Assembly (NCBI GenBank): GCA_947561395.2
Contig: OX387185.1
Coordinates: forward strand, 37,800,213 to 37,864,212
DNA from: Buxus sempervirens
Taxonomy: Eukaryota; Streptophyta; Magnoliopsida; Buxales; Buxaceae
Reading direction: 5' to 3'
DNA: 64,000 nt
Shown one piece after another: positions 1 through 9,883 of the stretch (the stretch's first letter is position 1; every line of letters starts with the position of its first letter). Both the position numbers and the translations under genes were made by a program. A model generated the notes under the pieces. It searched no databases and was not told where the DNA came from. It was given only the letters and a program-made list of their open reading frames with translations.

Positions 1-140
1 TCTTGTCCCCCGCTTTCAGCCATAATGCTTTAGATTTTTTCGCCAACAAGTCTCTTGAAGTTTTGCCCATCTCCTGAACTCCCCTTTTAACTTTTCCCTC
101 AACACCAATCTTTGGAATGTAGTTGCTCCTTCTCTGCTTT

Positions 141-632
141 CTAGTCCATTTCCTTGATTTGATCCAACACCTTTGCCATGTTCTCTTCCACCTTCCCAAA
201 CTCTTCTCCGTTCCATTTCTTCAAAACTCCTTTCAGCATCTTCAATTTCTTACTTAAAACAAAACTAGGATTACCCACGACCCGCAACTCTCCCCACCAT
301 GTCTCCACTTTCTTAATGAAAGTCAAATCCTCCAGCCACATGTTTTCGAAACGAAATGGATAAGCCCTTTTAATCTCATTTTCACCAACTAACATTAGTA
401 GAATATGATCCGAAACCGGCCTTGGAAGCGCTTCCACCGATATGCTTGGGAACATGGTCTCCAATCCTATTGAGACCAGAAATCTGTCCAATTTAGAGGA
501 GGGAACTGTTTGATTATTTGACCATGTAAAATTGGCTCCTCTAATTGGGACTTCTAATAAAGTGGAGCTGTCAATAAAATCCGAAAACCTTTGCATTGAG
601 GCAGATGCGTGAGTGCAACCCAATCTCTCCAA
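141..632 (-). pseudogene. LINE ORF2 endonuclease C-terminal part
   Basis: An open frame of 163 codons holds the last third of an apurinic/apyrimidinic-like endonuclease (exonuclease-endonuclease-phosphatase fold). FTWSN, the LDRFL box and the PVSDH segment with the catalytic Asp-His pair are all present. After it comes the charged linker (FRFENMWL, then a Lys/Glu-rich stretch) typical of plant L1 ORF2 before the reverse transcriptase. The frame is interrupted on both sides, so this is one exon-sized block of a broken ORF2, not a separate gene. Confidence 0.8.
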
Positions 633-1077
633 AGGAAAACGGTTCTCATTAAAGTTCCCTCCAATACAGCATGGAACTAAAATTCCTTGTCTTGTCCTCC
701 AATTCCTCCCGAACTTTTGATATTAAAGATTCTAAGTTAGGTCCATAAACGCCACTTAGAAGAATTTGTTCAGAAAATCTGGAATCTCCCAACAGAGCTG
801 AAACTGGAAATTCCTTAATCCAGTATTGCCTCAGCTGAATGAAATCACTTTTCCAAGCCATAATTATACCACCTGAACTCCCCCTAGATGGCAGAAATAA
901 CCACTGAACCCTGCTGTAGTCCCATATATTTCTTATGACTCCATTTGTGACCGTCTCTGAGACTTTAACTTGGATTCTTGAGGAATTATATTATCCGGCT
1001 TCCATATCCATAACATAGATTTGACAGCATCTCTTTTTTCTGCCGCATTCAGGCCTCTTATATTCCACAATAGAATA

Positions 1078-1500
1078 CTAAGCTTCAGGAGACACAATCC
1101 CTCCTGCTGCACTAGGAGGATTGTTTACTGACCATTCCAACTTCTGTAATTCCCTCTCAGTTTTCCTGATTAATTCCTTCTCTTTGACATGCTGAGCTTC
1201 AATTGCCATGAATAGAGCCATATCTTCCATTTCAAACCCTTCGAAAGAGACTCCTAGTTCTTTGTTCATCAACAGTATCTTGTCTAGCACCCCATCTGAT
1301 ATCTCCTCAATATAGGATTTCAATAGATTCTCTGGCATGAAGTTGACAGGAGATGCTTCCTCTGCAGGTGCTGGAAAATCGCCAGCCATTGGCTCCATAT
1401 TCAGTGGAGAGATACAAACACCCTCACACTCAACCATGTCGCCATTACATGTGGGGTCGATTGAAGTTTCCATGTCTTGAAAGCCAACCACACGATCCAC
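1078..1500 (-). pseudogene. LINE ORF1/ORF2 junction block
   Basis: A 140-codon open frame lies directly upstream (minus strand) of the endonuclease start motif LLWNIRGLN. It is acidic, with a Lys/Glu-rich helical segment near the C terminus, and no zinc knuckle is visible. By position it is the tail of ORF1 or the ORF1-ORF2 junction of the LINE. I recognise no separate host function. Confidence 0.5.
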
Positions 1501-1629
1501 ACCATCTACAAGGCCCTGAGAAATCCCATAGGGGAGCGATCCAACCGCTAATTCTGCCTCAAGATTGAGGCATTTGTTTCAAAATATATTCATGAAAGGC
1601 TAAAGTATTAACCTATCTATTGCATATAT

Positions 1630-1796
1630 AAAATTATCTTCAATTAATGAAGAGAGAAATTCATATATATAAATTTAGTATTCGCACATTCAAAAGATCA
1701 AGTATGTGAATTAAAATTATCTGTAATTTAATGAAGAGAGAAGTTCATATATATAAATGTAGTATTTGCACATTCAAAAGATCAAATATGTGAATT
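1630..1796. repeat. Tandem duplication, two units of about 83 bp
   Basis: Units 1630-1712 and 1713-1796 share the same order of words (AAAATTATCT, GAAGAGAGAA, TTCATATATATAAAT, CACATTCAAAAGATCAA, TATGTGAATT), with a handful of substitutions. They lie head to tail with no spacer. No ORF or promoter element is associated. Confidence 0.85.
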
Positions 1797-3061
1797 GATA
1801 GTATTATCAGGTATGGTGTGATTGTTTCGGGCTTTCAATCTCATAAAATCTCACCAAATATCTGGTTGAGATCAATGGACTGCGTGACAGTGTCTCCCTC
1901 AGTTCAGTGATAATTCTAAAGGGAAAATAATTAGCATCTACCTATCCTCTGGAAACCTCCTTGAACCCTTAATGATAAGAATATCATTATCAATTATGAT
2001 CTAAGCCAGTCATCATTGAGGAATGAGAACTTATAAAAGATAATTGTGTGTTAAAACACCATTTGAAACGAAGTAATCATTTATAATCACATTAAAAAAT
2101 ATAATTTTTAAAATAATTTTTCATTTAATCCAGCTCAAGGGATATAAAATTTTAAGAGTTTCAATTTAAATTTGATAAATAATAAATAAAATGACAATCC
2201 TGTAACTACAGATAATTGTTAGTGCTCTTAAGTTAAAAGGATCGCAAATAATAGACATCTCCAAATTAACAAAACTATTCAAGATATTTCCATAAAATAT
2301 TACCTTGTGACCAATCAAAATTAATTGCCCATCCATTGGAATAATTGTTATAACTTTTAAGCTAAAAGATTTTGTCAAAGTATATGGCACTATATCCATG
2401 TAGTGACTTTAAGCGAAGATTTTTTACTTTCAAAGTTCACATTCCACATAATATACATCATGTACACAAATATAAGGATGCGAGAAAAAAAAGCTCTGCT
2501 GGTTGTGAATCTATTGCACTCTAAACAGCAATCATCTTCAAGCTTGAAGGAATCTAGTATGCCATGTGAATCAATAAGCAACTATCATTATAATCCCAAA
2601 AAATGAATCCCAATACCCCAATCTTTCTTTGGTTTTTAGTAAGGAAAATATAGCTAACAATCCCGAACACATAAAGATATTTGATTGTCAGTTTATTTTC
2701 ATGTAGAGTCTTGAATGGAAAAATAAATTTTAGCGAATTATGTCTCTTAAGGTAATATTTACACTTTTACGAAGTGCACTATACTTAAATGTCAAATAAC
2801 ATGTCTTCTATCTATCTAAAATTGTTTACTTCTTGAAAAGCCTTCACAATATTACCCTTTCATATGGTAAATAAAAAGGTTTTATAACTAGTTGAAGAAG
2901 AATGAAAAACAGATGCATGGGATGGGAACTCTTTATAACTAAGAGTTCATGTAATATGAAAAAATTTATGTTGAAACTTGAAACTAGCCATACTAGAGGT
3001 TATGTTGAAGAGGAAGCATCTTCATCTCATTTAGAACATCTTTTAAATCCATATAAACCTT
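1797..3061. other. AT-rich non-coding interval
   Basis: AT-rich sequence with only short, unconvincing frames. I see no retrotransposon protein motif, terminal repeat or RNA gene here. It is the left flank of the copia insertion at 3067. Confidence 0.5.
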
Positions 3062-3066
3062 AAGAT

Positions 3067-3916
3067 TGTTAGGAATCTGACGTGATTCCTAGAGATTGTG
3101 AGAAACAAAGAAAAGATAGAAATAATCAAACAAGAAGAAGACACAGAGATTTTACGTGGTTCACCCTAGAATAGGACTACGTCCACGGCCGCTGGTGCTG
3201 TTTTACTATAATTTTAGAATAGTCGAAGCTTACAAGGATAGAACAATACAAAGGGAAATATAACCCTAATACAATGGAAATACCCGAAATACCCTCCCTC
3301 CTCCTTGTTTAAGTTAGACTTGAGTGAAAATGAGATATTTGGATTGCTACCTAACTGCATTGGGAATCTATCTTCTCTACGTCAACTCTTTCTAAGCTCT
3401 AACAAATTATCTTCTACAATACCCTCATCCCTGTGGAGTCTTAAGGATCTCTTGAAACTGAGCTTGTCATCTAATTCTCTAAGCGGTAGCCTTCCTTCGG
3501 GAGTTGGAAGCTTGAAGGTCTTGACAGAACTGTCTCTATCAAGCAATCAATTGTCAGGTAACATTCCAAGCACAATCGGGGACCTTCAACGATTGATTAA
3601 TCTTACTTTATCAGATAATGCATTACAAGGTCCCATACCAGAATCAATGGGCGGATTGATAAGCTTGGAATACTTGGATCTATCAAAAAATAATTTCACC
3701 GGCGAAATTTCAAAGTCATTAAAGACACTTCTCTATCTCAAATTTTTGAACATGATATTCAATAGACTACAAGGTGTGATTCTAGTATGATCAGGCTTCA
3801 CCAGCTGTGGCTAGGTGTCCATTATGATCAGACTACAAGGTGTGATTCCAGTGACTCAGTCGACCCGCCAGCTGTGGCTAGGTGTCTAGTATGATCAGGC
3901 TCCACACAATTCAACA
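3067..3916 (-). repeat. 3' LTR of copia-1, carrying a foreign insert
   Basis: The outer part (3067 to about 3298) matches the right LTR base for base with few changes up to ACCCGAAATACCCTC. The inner end (about 3869-3916) matches again from CAGCTGTGGCTAGGTGT to TCAACA. Between them the GC-rich segment of the right LTR (about 8158-8260) is replaced by LRR coding sequence and a duplicated junction. The TSD shows that this really is the element's own LTR and not a neighbouring copy. Confidence 0.88.
3302..3790 (+). pseudogene. LRR receptor-like protein fragment captured in an LTR
   Basis: An uninterrupted frame of about 160 codons encodes six to seven plant extracellular leucine-rich repeats of the 24-residue type, with LxGxIP/LSGSLP words. 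Examples are LSENEIFGLLPNCIGNLSSL, NQLSGNIPSTIGDL and NALQGPIPESMGGL, ending LDLSKNNFTGEI and FNRLQGVI. The series resembles the last repeats of receptor kinases of LRR subfamily XII (Xa21/EFR-like), which often end NNLSGxIP then FNxLxGEVP. There is no signal peptide, transmembrane segment or kinase. It begins abruptly from LTR sequence near 3302 and stops at 3788 after a mutated VIPV-like end. It is a captured gene fragment, not a gene. Confidence 0.88.
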
Positions 3917-4013
3917 GTCTCCTACTTGGAGACTGATCTCATCCAAGTTCTCAAGCTTTAAATCCTCAAACAAACATAGCCGAAAAACAAACCAATGACA
4001 ATGATCCCAATCA

Positions 4014-4379
4014 TTAAGTGCCCAAACCAATTGAAGCTCTACATAGCTTGAGTTTGTCAAAAGTGACTGTTTTGGTTAACATATCAGCTGGATTTTCACT
4101 TCCTAGAATCTTCTCAAGAGTCAATACTTTATCTTCTAATAAAGACCGAATGAAATGGTACCTCAACTGTATGTGCTTGGTTCTTGAATGAAATACTGGA
4201 TTTTTAGCAAGATGGATGGCACTTTGACTATCACAGTACAAAACACTATTCTCTTGCCCCTTTCCCAATTCAGTTAAGAAACCTTGTAACCAAATCATCT
4301 CCTTGCTAGCTTCTGTAACTGCAACATACTCTGCTTCTGTTGTAGAAAGAGCTACAATTTTTGCAATTGAGAGATCCAA
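4014..4379 (-). pseudogene. copia-1 RNase H domain
   Basis: The frame starts at the motif IVALSTTEAEYVAV and continues through LYCDSQSAIHLAKNP and SRTKHIQLRYHFIR to ENPADMLTK. This is the C-terminal half of the copia RNase H with its usual Glu and Asp carboxylates (TEAEY, CDSQS). The first part of the domain (DLDNRKSTIGY) lies upstream in a different frame at about 4380-4480, so a frameshift divides the domain. The frame ends 98 bp from the 3' LTR. Confidence 0.88.
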
Positions 4380-4490
4380 CTAACTCTAGTACCATTCAAG
4401 GTATAAATATACCCTATAGTACTCTTCCTGTTATCAAGATCTCCAACTAGATTAGAATCAACATAACCTTGCAATTTCAAACCTCCTCCT

Positions 4491-6176
4491 TTAAAACAAT
4501 GCTGTGTCTGTGGTACCTTGTAAATACCGAAAGATCCATTTCACTGCCTCCCAATGTTGCTTTCCTAGATTACTCATGTACCTACTCACTACTCCCACTG
4601 CATGTGCTATGTCTGATCTGGTACACACCATTGCATACATAAGACTGCCAACTGCTGAAGCATAGGGGGTTCTTTCCATGTAAGCATGCTCCACCTCGGT
4701 TGTAGGTGACTGTTCTTTAGTTAATCTGAAATGACTTGCTAAATGATTGTTTACTAGCTTCGCATTCTGCATATTGAATTTGCTTAAGACTTTTCTAAAA
4801 TAGTCAGCCTGTGACAGCTTCAAGTTACCAGTCACTTTGTCTCTTATAATCTGCATTCCAAGAATCCGATTTGCAGTTCCCAAATCCTTCATTGCATATT
4901 GCTCAGACAACAGTTTCTTCACATTATTTACCTCTTGAATGCAAAACCCTGCAATCAACATATCATCCACATATAGAAGTACAATAATGAAACTATTGTC
5001 AGACTTTTTCACATAACAGCAATGATCTACTTGACATCTCAAGAAGCCAATCTTGTGTATGAATCCATAAAATTTCTTGTACCACTGTCTTGGGGCCTGT
5101 TTCAAACCATATAAGCTCTTTTGCAGCTTAAACACAAGCTCAATTTTGCTTTCAACTACGAAACCATGTGGTTGCTTCAAGTAAATCTCTCCCTCCAGAT
5201 CACCATGGAGGAATGCCGTCTTTACATCCATATGCTCTAGATACAAATTCTTAGCAGCCACAATTCCCAGAACCAATCTAATAGTAGTTAACTTCACCAC
5301 AAATGAGAATATTTCTGTGTAATCAACACCTTCCTTTTGTTGAAAACCTTTCACAACTGACCTGGCCTTAAACCGTTTGCTGCCATCAGTCTCTTCTTTT
5401 ATCCTGTAAACCCACTTGTTATGTAAGGCCTTTTTGCCTTTAGGAAGTTCTGTCAATTCCCATGTCATGTTTGACATTAGAGAATCCATTTCATCTTGCA
5501 TCGCCAACTCCCACTTGCTTGCATCCTCTGTCTGCAAAGCTTCATCATAACTTTCAGGTTCACCATCATCTGTTAACAACAGATAATGAAGTGATGGTGA
5601 ATATCTTTGTGGAATTCTGTATTGTTTGGTTGACCTTTTAGGCTCAGTAATTGGTGTGTTGGATTCTGCTTGTGGACTTGCTACCTCTTGATTGTTTTGA
5701 GTACTCCCTTTTGTATTAGAGTCAGTAATATCTTCTAACTCTACATACTCAGAGTCTTTAACTTGGGCACCTGCATTGTTAGAATCTACTGCTCCAAATC
5801 TGTCTTTGTACATAACCTGCTCATTGAATATAACATCTTTACTTCGAATTATCTTCCGATTCTGATCATCCCAAAATCGATACCCGAATTCATCACCACC
5901 ATACCCAATGAAGGTGCACTTTACAAACTTAGCATCAAGCTTATTTCTAGCAGTAGAATCTATATGCACATAAGAAACACAACCAAAGACTTTCATAAAA
6001 AAAAGATTTACCTCCTTTCCGCTCCAAACCTCCTCTGGTATACGTTCATCCAAAGGTACGGAAGGTCCTCGGTTAATTAAAAAGGCTGCAGTGTTAATTG
6101 TATCAGCCCAAAACATCTGTGGTAACCCGGCATGAATCCTCAAACATCTGGCCCTCTCATTAAGAGTTCCGTTCAT
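4491..6176 (-). pseudogene. copia-1 integrase C-terminus and reverse transcriptase
   Basis: The longest surviving frame (561 codons) opens with the integrase C-terminal region (ARCLRIHAGLPQMFWADTIN, KVFGCVSYVH, CTFIGYG). It passes through a variable acidic linker and then the reverse transcriptase: NKWVYRIKEETDGS, KARSVVKGFQQKEGVDYTE, MDVKTAFLHGDLEGEIYLKQ, SLYGLKQAPRQWYKKF and the active site YVDDMLIAG. The YVDD carboxylates are intact. It stops at a frameshift into RNase H. The integrase catalytic core upstream is in another frame. Confidence 0.92.
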
Positions 6177-6652
6177 ACCTTCTGCAACTCCATTCTGCTA
6201 GGAGTTCCCTTGATCGTTTTCTCTATCCTAATTCCATGGACAGCATAGTATTCCTTGAATTCTGTAAGATGGTACTCTCCTCCATTATTAGATCGCAAGC
6301 ACTTCAGCTTCAAACTTGTTTCATTTTCTACCAAGGATTTCCATTTCTTGAAAGTATCAAAAGCATCAGACTTATTTTTAAGAAAATAGACCCATACCTT
6401 CCTTGTCGAATCATGAATGAAGGTAATATAATAAGATGAGCCACCAAGGGATGAAACTGGAGCAGGCCCCCATAAATTAGTGTGAACCAGCTCTAACTTT
6501 TCAGTCTTTATTGTTCTGCCATTCTTTGAGAATCCCACCTTTTTCTGTTTACCATAAATACAGTCTTCATAGAGACTGATATTGACTGATTTAAGTCCCA
6601 GCAGTTTTCCTTTTGAACAGAGTACCTTCATTCCTTTCTCGCTCATGGCCAA
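6173..6652 (-). pseudogene. copia-1 integrase catalytic core, both visible Asp residues mutated
   Basis: This frame contains the end of the GAG-pre-integrase zinc-binding region (CIYGKQKKVGF) and the integrase core (LELVHTNLWGPAPVSSLGG, KCLRSNNGGEY). In copia integrases the first catalytic Asp is in HTDLWGP and the second in RSDNGGEY. Here both codons read AAT (Asn), as read directly at about 6475 and 6288. The conserved Glu region (NGVAER in relatives) is lost at the frameshift near 6176. The core would be inactive even if the frame were whole. Confidence 0.88.
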
Positions 6653-6962
6653 GTTTGCAATGCCATAGATCTGAATCTACTTCTTTGTTTGCAACTGCAA
6701 TAGTATCTCGGATGCTGGTAGTCATATAGAGTGTGATCGTCTTTCTCCCACGAGCCACTACCATGGCACCTTTATTGATTTTCCACAATCCACCCATGAA
6801 GGATACTGCATACCCTTCAACATCAAGTTGTCCAACAGAAATTAGATTTTTTTTCAAACCTGGAATGTGTCTTACATTCTGCAGTAGCCATACACCTCTG
6901 CTAGGGGTCTTGATCCGAACATCTACCTTTCCCTCAACACTCAAAGGTTCATCATCAGCCAA
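6591..6962 (-). pseudogene. copia-1 protease C-terminus and GAG-pre-integrase region
   Basis: The frame contains the region after the protease active site (VWLLQNVRHIPGLKKNLISV, GQLDVEGYAVSF) and the start of the pre-integrase domain (DLWHCKLGHE). It follows one stop codon after the active site at 7032-7043. The word NVRHIPGLKKNLIS is a hallmark of copia polyproteins between protease and integrase. Confidence 0.87.
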
Positions 6963-7031
6963 TTAAACCTTTCCGAAATCACCACTAGCATAGTTTTCCA
7001 TGATTTCCTTGTGTGGGCAGGAATGAAACGA

Positions 7032-7043
7032 TGCTCCTGAATC
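7032..7043 (-). other. copia-1 aspartic protease active-site codons DSGA
   Basis: The reverse strand reads WVLDSGASFHS here, the catalytic Asp-Ser-Gly of the retroviral-type aspartic protease that cuts the polyprotein. The triad is intact, unlike the zinc knuckle upstream and the integrase downstream. Confidence 0.85.
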
Positions 7044-7160
7044 CAATACCCATGATTCAAACGAACTGTCCACACTGAGAATAAGAGCATCACTGATCTC
7101 TTCGGTAACATTCACAGTTTGCTTGTCTTCACCTTTGTCAAACTTCTTCTTAGGTGCCCG

Positions 7161-7201
7161 ACACTCATGTTTGAAATGTCCTTGTTTTCCATGGTTCCAA
7201 C
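7161..7201 (-). other. copia-1 gag zinc knuckle, second Cys replaced by His
   Basis: The reverse strand encodes CWNHGKQGHFKHEC. The family consensus is C-X2-C-X4-H-X4-C, and here the second Cys codon is CAT (His). The nucleocapsid knuckle that binds the element RNA is therefore altered. It lies in a frame separated from the gag core by a frameshift near 7261. Confidence 0.82.
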
Positions 7202-7260
7202 ACCCTGATGAACTCCTGGATTTTGACTTGCTTTTGTGTTTGGATTTTGATCTAGCATGA

Positions 7261-7905
7261 TCATTTTTTCCTGTCTGTCATCCTGCCTCTGCTCTCTGTG
7301 TTCAAAGCTGATCCTAATGTTTGACTCAATTCTCTTCTGCGAACATCCTCACTTAGAATTAGATCCTGCACATCATTAAAATTTAATTTCGTTTTTCCTG
7401 CAAAACTGATCACTGCTGTCACAGTGCCATTCCAGCTTTCTGGCAGAGATGAAAGAAGAAACAAAGCCCTGATTTCGTCTTCAAAATCAATATCCACAGA
7501 ACTTAATTGAGTTGTGATAGCGTTGAACTCGTTTAGATGTTCTGTCACAGAGGCACCTTCTTCCATTCTCAGATTGAATAGACGTTGCATCAGATATACC
7601 TTATTACTGGCAAAGGGTTTCTTGTACATATTTGATAGGGCTTTCATGAGAGATGCTGTACTTGTCCCTTTCGCAATGTTGAACGCAACTTTGCGAGTTA
7701 GTGATAGACGAATAATCCCTAGGGCTTTTCTGTCCAGAATTGCCCAATCTGCATCACTCATCTCTTTCGGTTTCTCTCCTGTGAGAGGTAGATACAGATC
7801 CTTACCATACAAGTAATCTTCAATCTGCATCTTCCAGAACCCAAAGTCTATACCATCAAACTTCTCGATCTTGATCTTTCCATCTTCTGCGGCCATTTCT
7901 CCCAC
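7261..7905 (-). pseudogene. copia-1 gag
   Basis: A 214-codon frame encodes the copia Gag core of the UBN2 type: IEKFDGIDFGFWKMQIEDYL near the N terminus, WAILDRKALGIIRLSL, KALSNMYKKPFASNKVYLMQ, LFNLRMEEGASVTEHLNEFN and LFLLSSLPESWNGTV. The start codon lies 11 bp from the PBS, as expected. The frame ends before the zinc knuckle, which is in another frame. The product would form the virus-like particle shell. Confidence 0.92.
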
Positions 7906-7915
7906 TCAAACCAAA

Positions 7916-7927
7916 GCTCTGATACCA
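7916..7927 (-). other. Primer binding site for initiator tRNA-Met (copia-1)
   Basis: The minus strand reads TGGTATCAGAGC two bases inside the 5' LTR. This is the standard plant PBS complementary to the 3' end of initiator tRNA-Met, where reverse transcription starts. It fixes the element's orientation. Confidence 0.92.
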
Positions 7928-7929
7928 GT

Positions 7930-8311
7930 TGTTAGGAATCCGACGTGATTCTTAGAGATTGTGAGAAACAAAGAAACGATAGAAATAGTCAAACAAGAAG
8001 AAGACATAGATTTTACGTGGTTCACCCCAGAATAGGGCTATGTCCATGGCCACTGGTGATGTTTCACTAAAATTTTAGAATAGTCGAAGCTTACAAGGAC
8101 AGAACAATACAAAAGGAAATATAAACCTAATACAATGGAAATACCCGAAATACCCTCTTGCGAATTTTCGCCTCGGGGGCTCCGCCTTCGAACCCCCACC
8201 TTACGGGCAGGGAGCGCTACCCCCCTGCAACCCCCCATGAGTTCACAGCGGAGCTCGACTTGCTAGCTGTGGCTAGGTGTCCAGTATGATTAGGCTCCAC
8301 ACAACTCAACA
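7930..8311 (-). repeat. 5' LTR of copia-1
   Basis: A 382-bp LTR bounded by TGTTAGGAAT and TCAACA, followed by the TSD AAGAT. It includes a GC-rich block (about 8158-8260) that is absent from the 3' LTR. This LTR represents the normal family structure. Confidence 0.9.
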
Positions 8312-8316
8312 AAGAT

Positions 8317-9492
8317 TACCTTCCCTCCCTCCAATAGAAGCCAAGAAATCATCCATTGCACTAGTTTCCTAACAGACATAAAAAGTTACAAAAAAATTGG
8401 AGTGATTTTAAAATTTCTTGAATTTCATTTGAAACATACGAAGATTCTAATTAATAGGACTCCCTCCAATCAACAGGAGAAAGAATAATTGATTCTAGTT
8501 TAATTCGCAATTTGTTATCCTTAAGCACTAAATTGTGAAAGAGCATAACTCTTTCTAGAAAATATTTACATTAAGCCACCATGTTGGAACGGCTTAATTA
8601 ATTCCACAGTAAATCCATTATGATTTAATTTATTGAAAAATAACTTTACCTCCTGCTCTATCAATATTCCCTTGGTATTCTCCATCTTTATTTTGTTTTA
8701 GTGCCAAGAGGACTATTTTATTAGCATATCCATATCAACTTCTTGTATTTCAATCATTATGAAGAAATGTTGAGACGTTGAAGGATGTTGTTCTCATATA
8801 CTGGAGACTCAATAATTTAAACATTATAGCTTTCCAAAAGAGAGTGGATATGATCAATAATTGAATTAAGGACGACATATTTAAAAGCATCTTGTTGTCA
8901 TGCTTCTTAAAATTGAGGACTACATATTTTAAAAGCATCTTATTATCATTCTTCTTCTTCAACATATGATCTTCTATCCAGCTAAAACTTCTTGAATAGA
9001 AACCCATGAATTTCTCTAATGTTATAAAATTTTCCTTCACAAAATACAAATTTACACATTTCCTAACAAATCATAAGTAAAAGTTTTTTATGTAAAGCTT
9101 TCCTTGAGTCAAAAGTGGTCTCCATTATCCCAAATATATGCAACAATTAAAGTGGTTCTTTGAATTAAAAATGACTTCTAAAAACAATACTATTTGCATT
9201 TGCCAAGCTCTAGTTTATGGCACTCATCTTCATAGAAAAAACTCTCGCATTTGAAGTACTCTAAAAAGTATGCTTTTTGGCATCTCTTCATGCCTCTTAT
9301 ATCTAGCATTATATGGTTTGTCATGGTAGATTTAAAGTCATGCTCTTTCAGGTTCTAGCCACACATGGTTTCTCTACTAACATGATGCAAATTGGTTTAA
9401 GTTGTCTTGCCATCAAGTGGTCTTGTTTAAAGAGAGACAAAATCGTGTGTGTCATTTGAGAGGCATATGACCATGCCATTGACATGATAGAG

Positions 9493-9493
<1 letters not shown>
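8317..9493. other. AT-rich non-coding interval with a small tandem duplication
   Basis: No convincing coding frame. An imperfect tandem duplication of about 46 bp lies at 8863-8908 and 8910-8956 (shared words GACNACATAT, TTAAAAGCATCTT, CTTCTT). The frame at 8750-9049 (minus) spans this duplication and has no domain I recognise. Confidence 0.5.

Positions 9494-9568
<75 letters not shown>
9494..9568. repeat. (TA)n microsatellite
   Basis: About 37 uninterrupted TA dinucleotide units. It lies about 270 bp upstream of the LINE at 9839 and produces a spurious Tyr-Ile frame on the minus strand. Confidence 0.97.
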
Positions 9569-9571
<3 letters not shown>

Positions 9572-9883
9572 AAAGAAATAGAATGAGAAGAGATATGACA
9601 AGAGAGAGAGGCTGAGGAATGAGAGAGAAACAAGAGAAAGAGGGGGAACCTGTAATGCAATGGCACAGGTCTGGTGCTAGTGAAATTTTTTCGAAACGAC
9701 ACAGCAGGTCCTTAGCATAACACTATCAAAACTGGCATAGCAAATCTTGACATCAACAGTCAAGTGGTTAAAATAAACCTAATCGACGACCAAGAAATTC
9801 TCATTGTCAATAATTTCTTCTAAGGAAATGAATTAGTTGACTCAAGGTTTGACGGCGGCGAGAGCTTCTGTTTGTGATGAGCG

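Larger units (their letters stand above)
1..1565 (-). mobile_element. LINE (L1-type non-LTR retrotransposon), partial, runs off window start
   Basis: Read on the minus strand, the endonuclease begins near 1080 with the motif LLWNIRGLN. It continues through GVYGPN (649-861) to the C-terminal endonuclease box (141-632), which shows FTWSN, LDRFL and PVSDH. The start of the reverse transcriptase linker (ETCWRKNLKHYG, before 16-216) runs out of the window. An upstream block (1078-1500) is acidic and helix-rich and resembles the end of ORF1. Stops and frame changes separate the blocks, so it is dead. It belongs to the same broad group as the LINE at 9839-16736. The 5' boundary near 1565 is an estimate, because coding-like sequence simply stops there; no TSD could be tested since the 3' end is outside the window. 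Confidence 0.85.
3067..8311 (-). mobile_element. Ty1/copia retrotransposon, complete, inactivated (copia-1)
   Basis: Both LTRs start TGTTAGGAAT and end TCAACA on the plus strand, and the element is flanked by the 5-bp TSD AAGAT (3062-3066 and 8312-8316). Coding runs on the minus strand in copia order: gag, zinc knuckle, protease, integrase, reverse transcriptase, RNase H. A PBS for initiator tRNA-Met lies next to the right (5') LTR. The 5' LTR is 382 bp but the 3' LTR is 850 bp, because the latter contains an LRR receptor gene fragment. Frameshifts and stops separate gag, integrase, RT and RNase H, so the copy is inactive. The lineage looks Tork/Tnt1-like from the integrase and RT wording; that is a judgement by eye. 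Confidence 0.93.

Noticed and set aside
3305-3790. A stand-alone LRR receptor gene
   Set aside because: It has no signal peptide, transmembrane segment, kinase or stop-to-start structure, and it lies wholly within an LTR.
7916-7927. tRNA-like words next to LTRs (here and at 48961 and 62490)
   Set aside because: They are 12-bp primer binding sites for initiator tRNA-Met, not tRNA genes.
9493-9702. Frame ending in a Tyr-Ile repeat
   Set aside because: It is a translation of the (TA)n microsatellite with no start context or domain.
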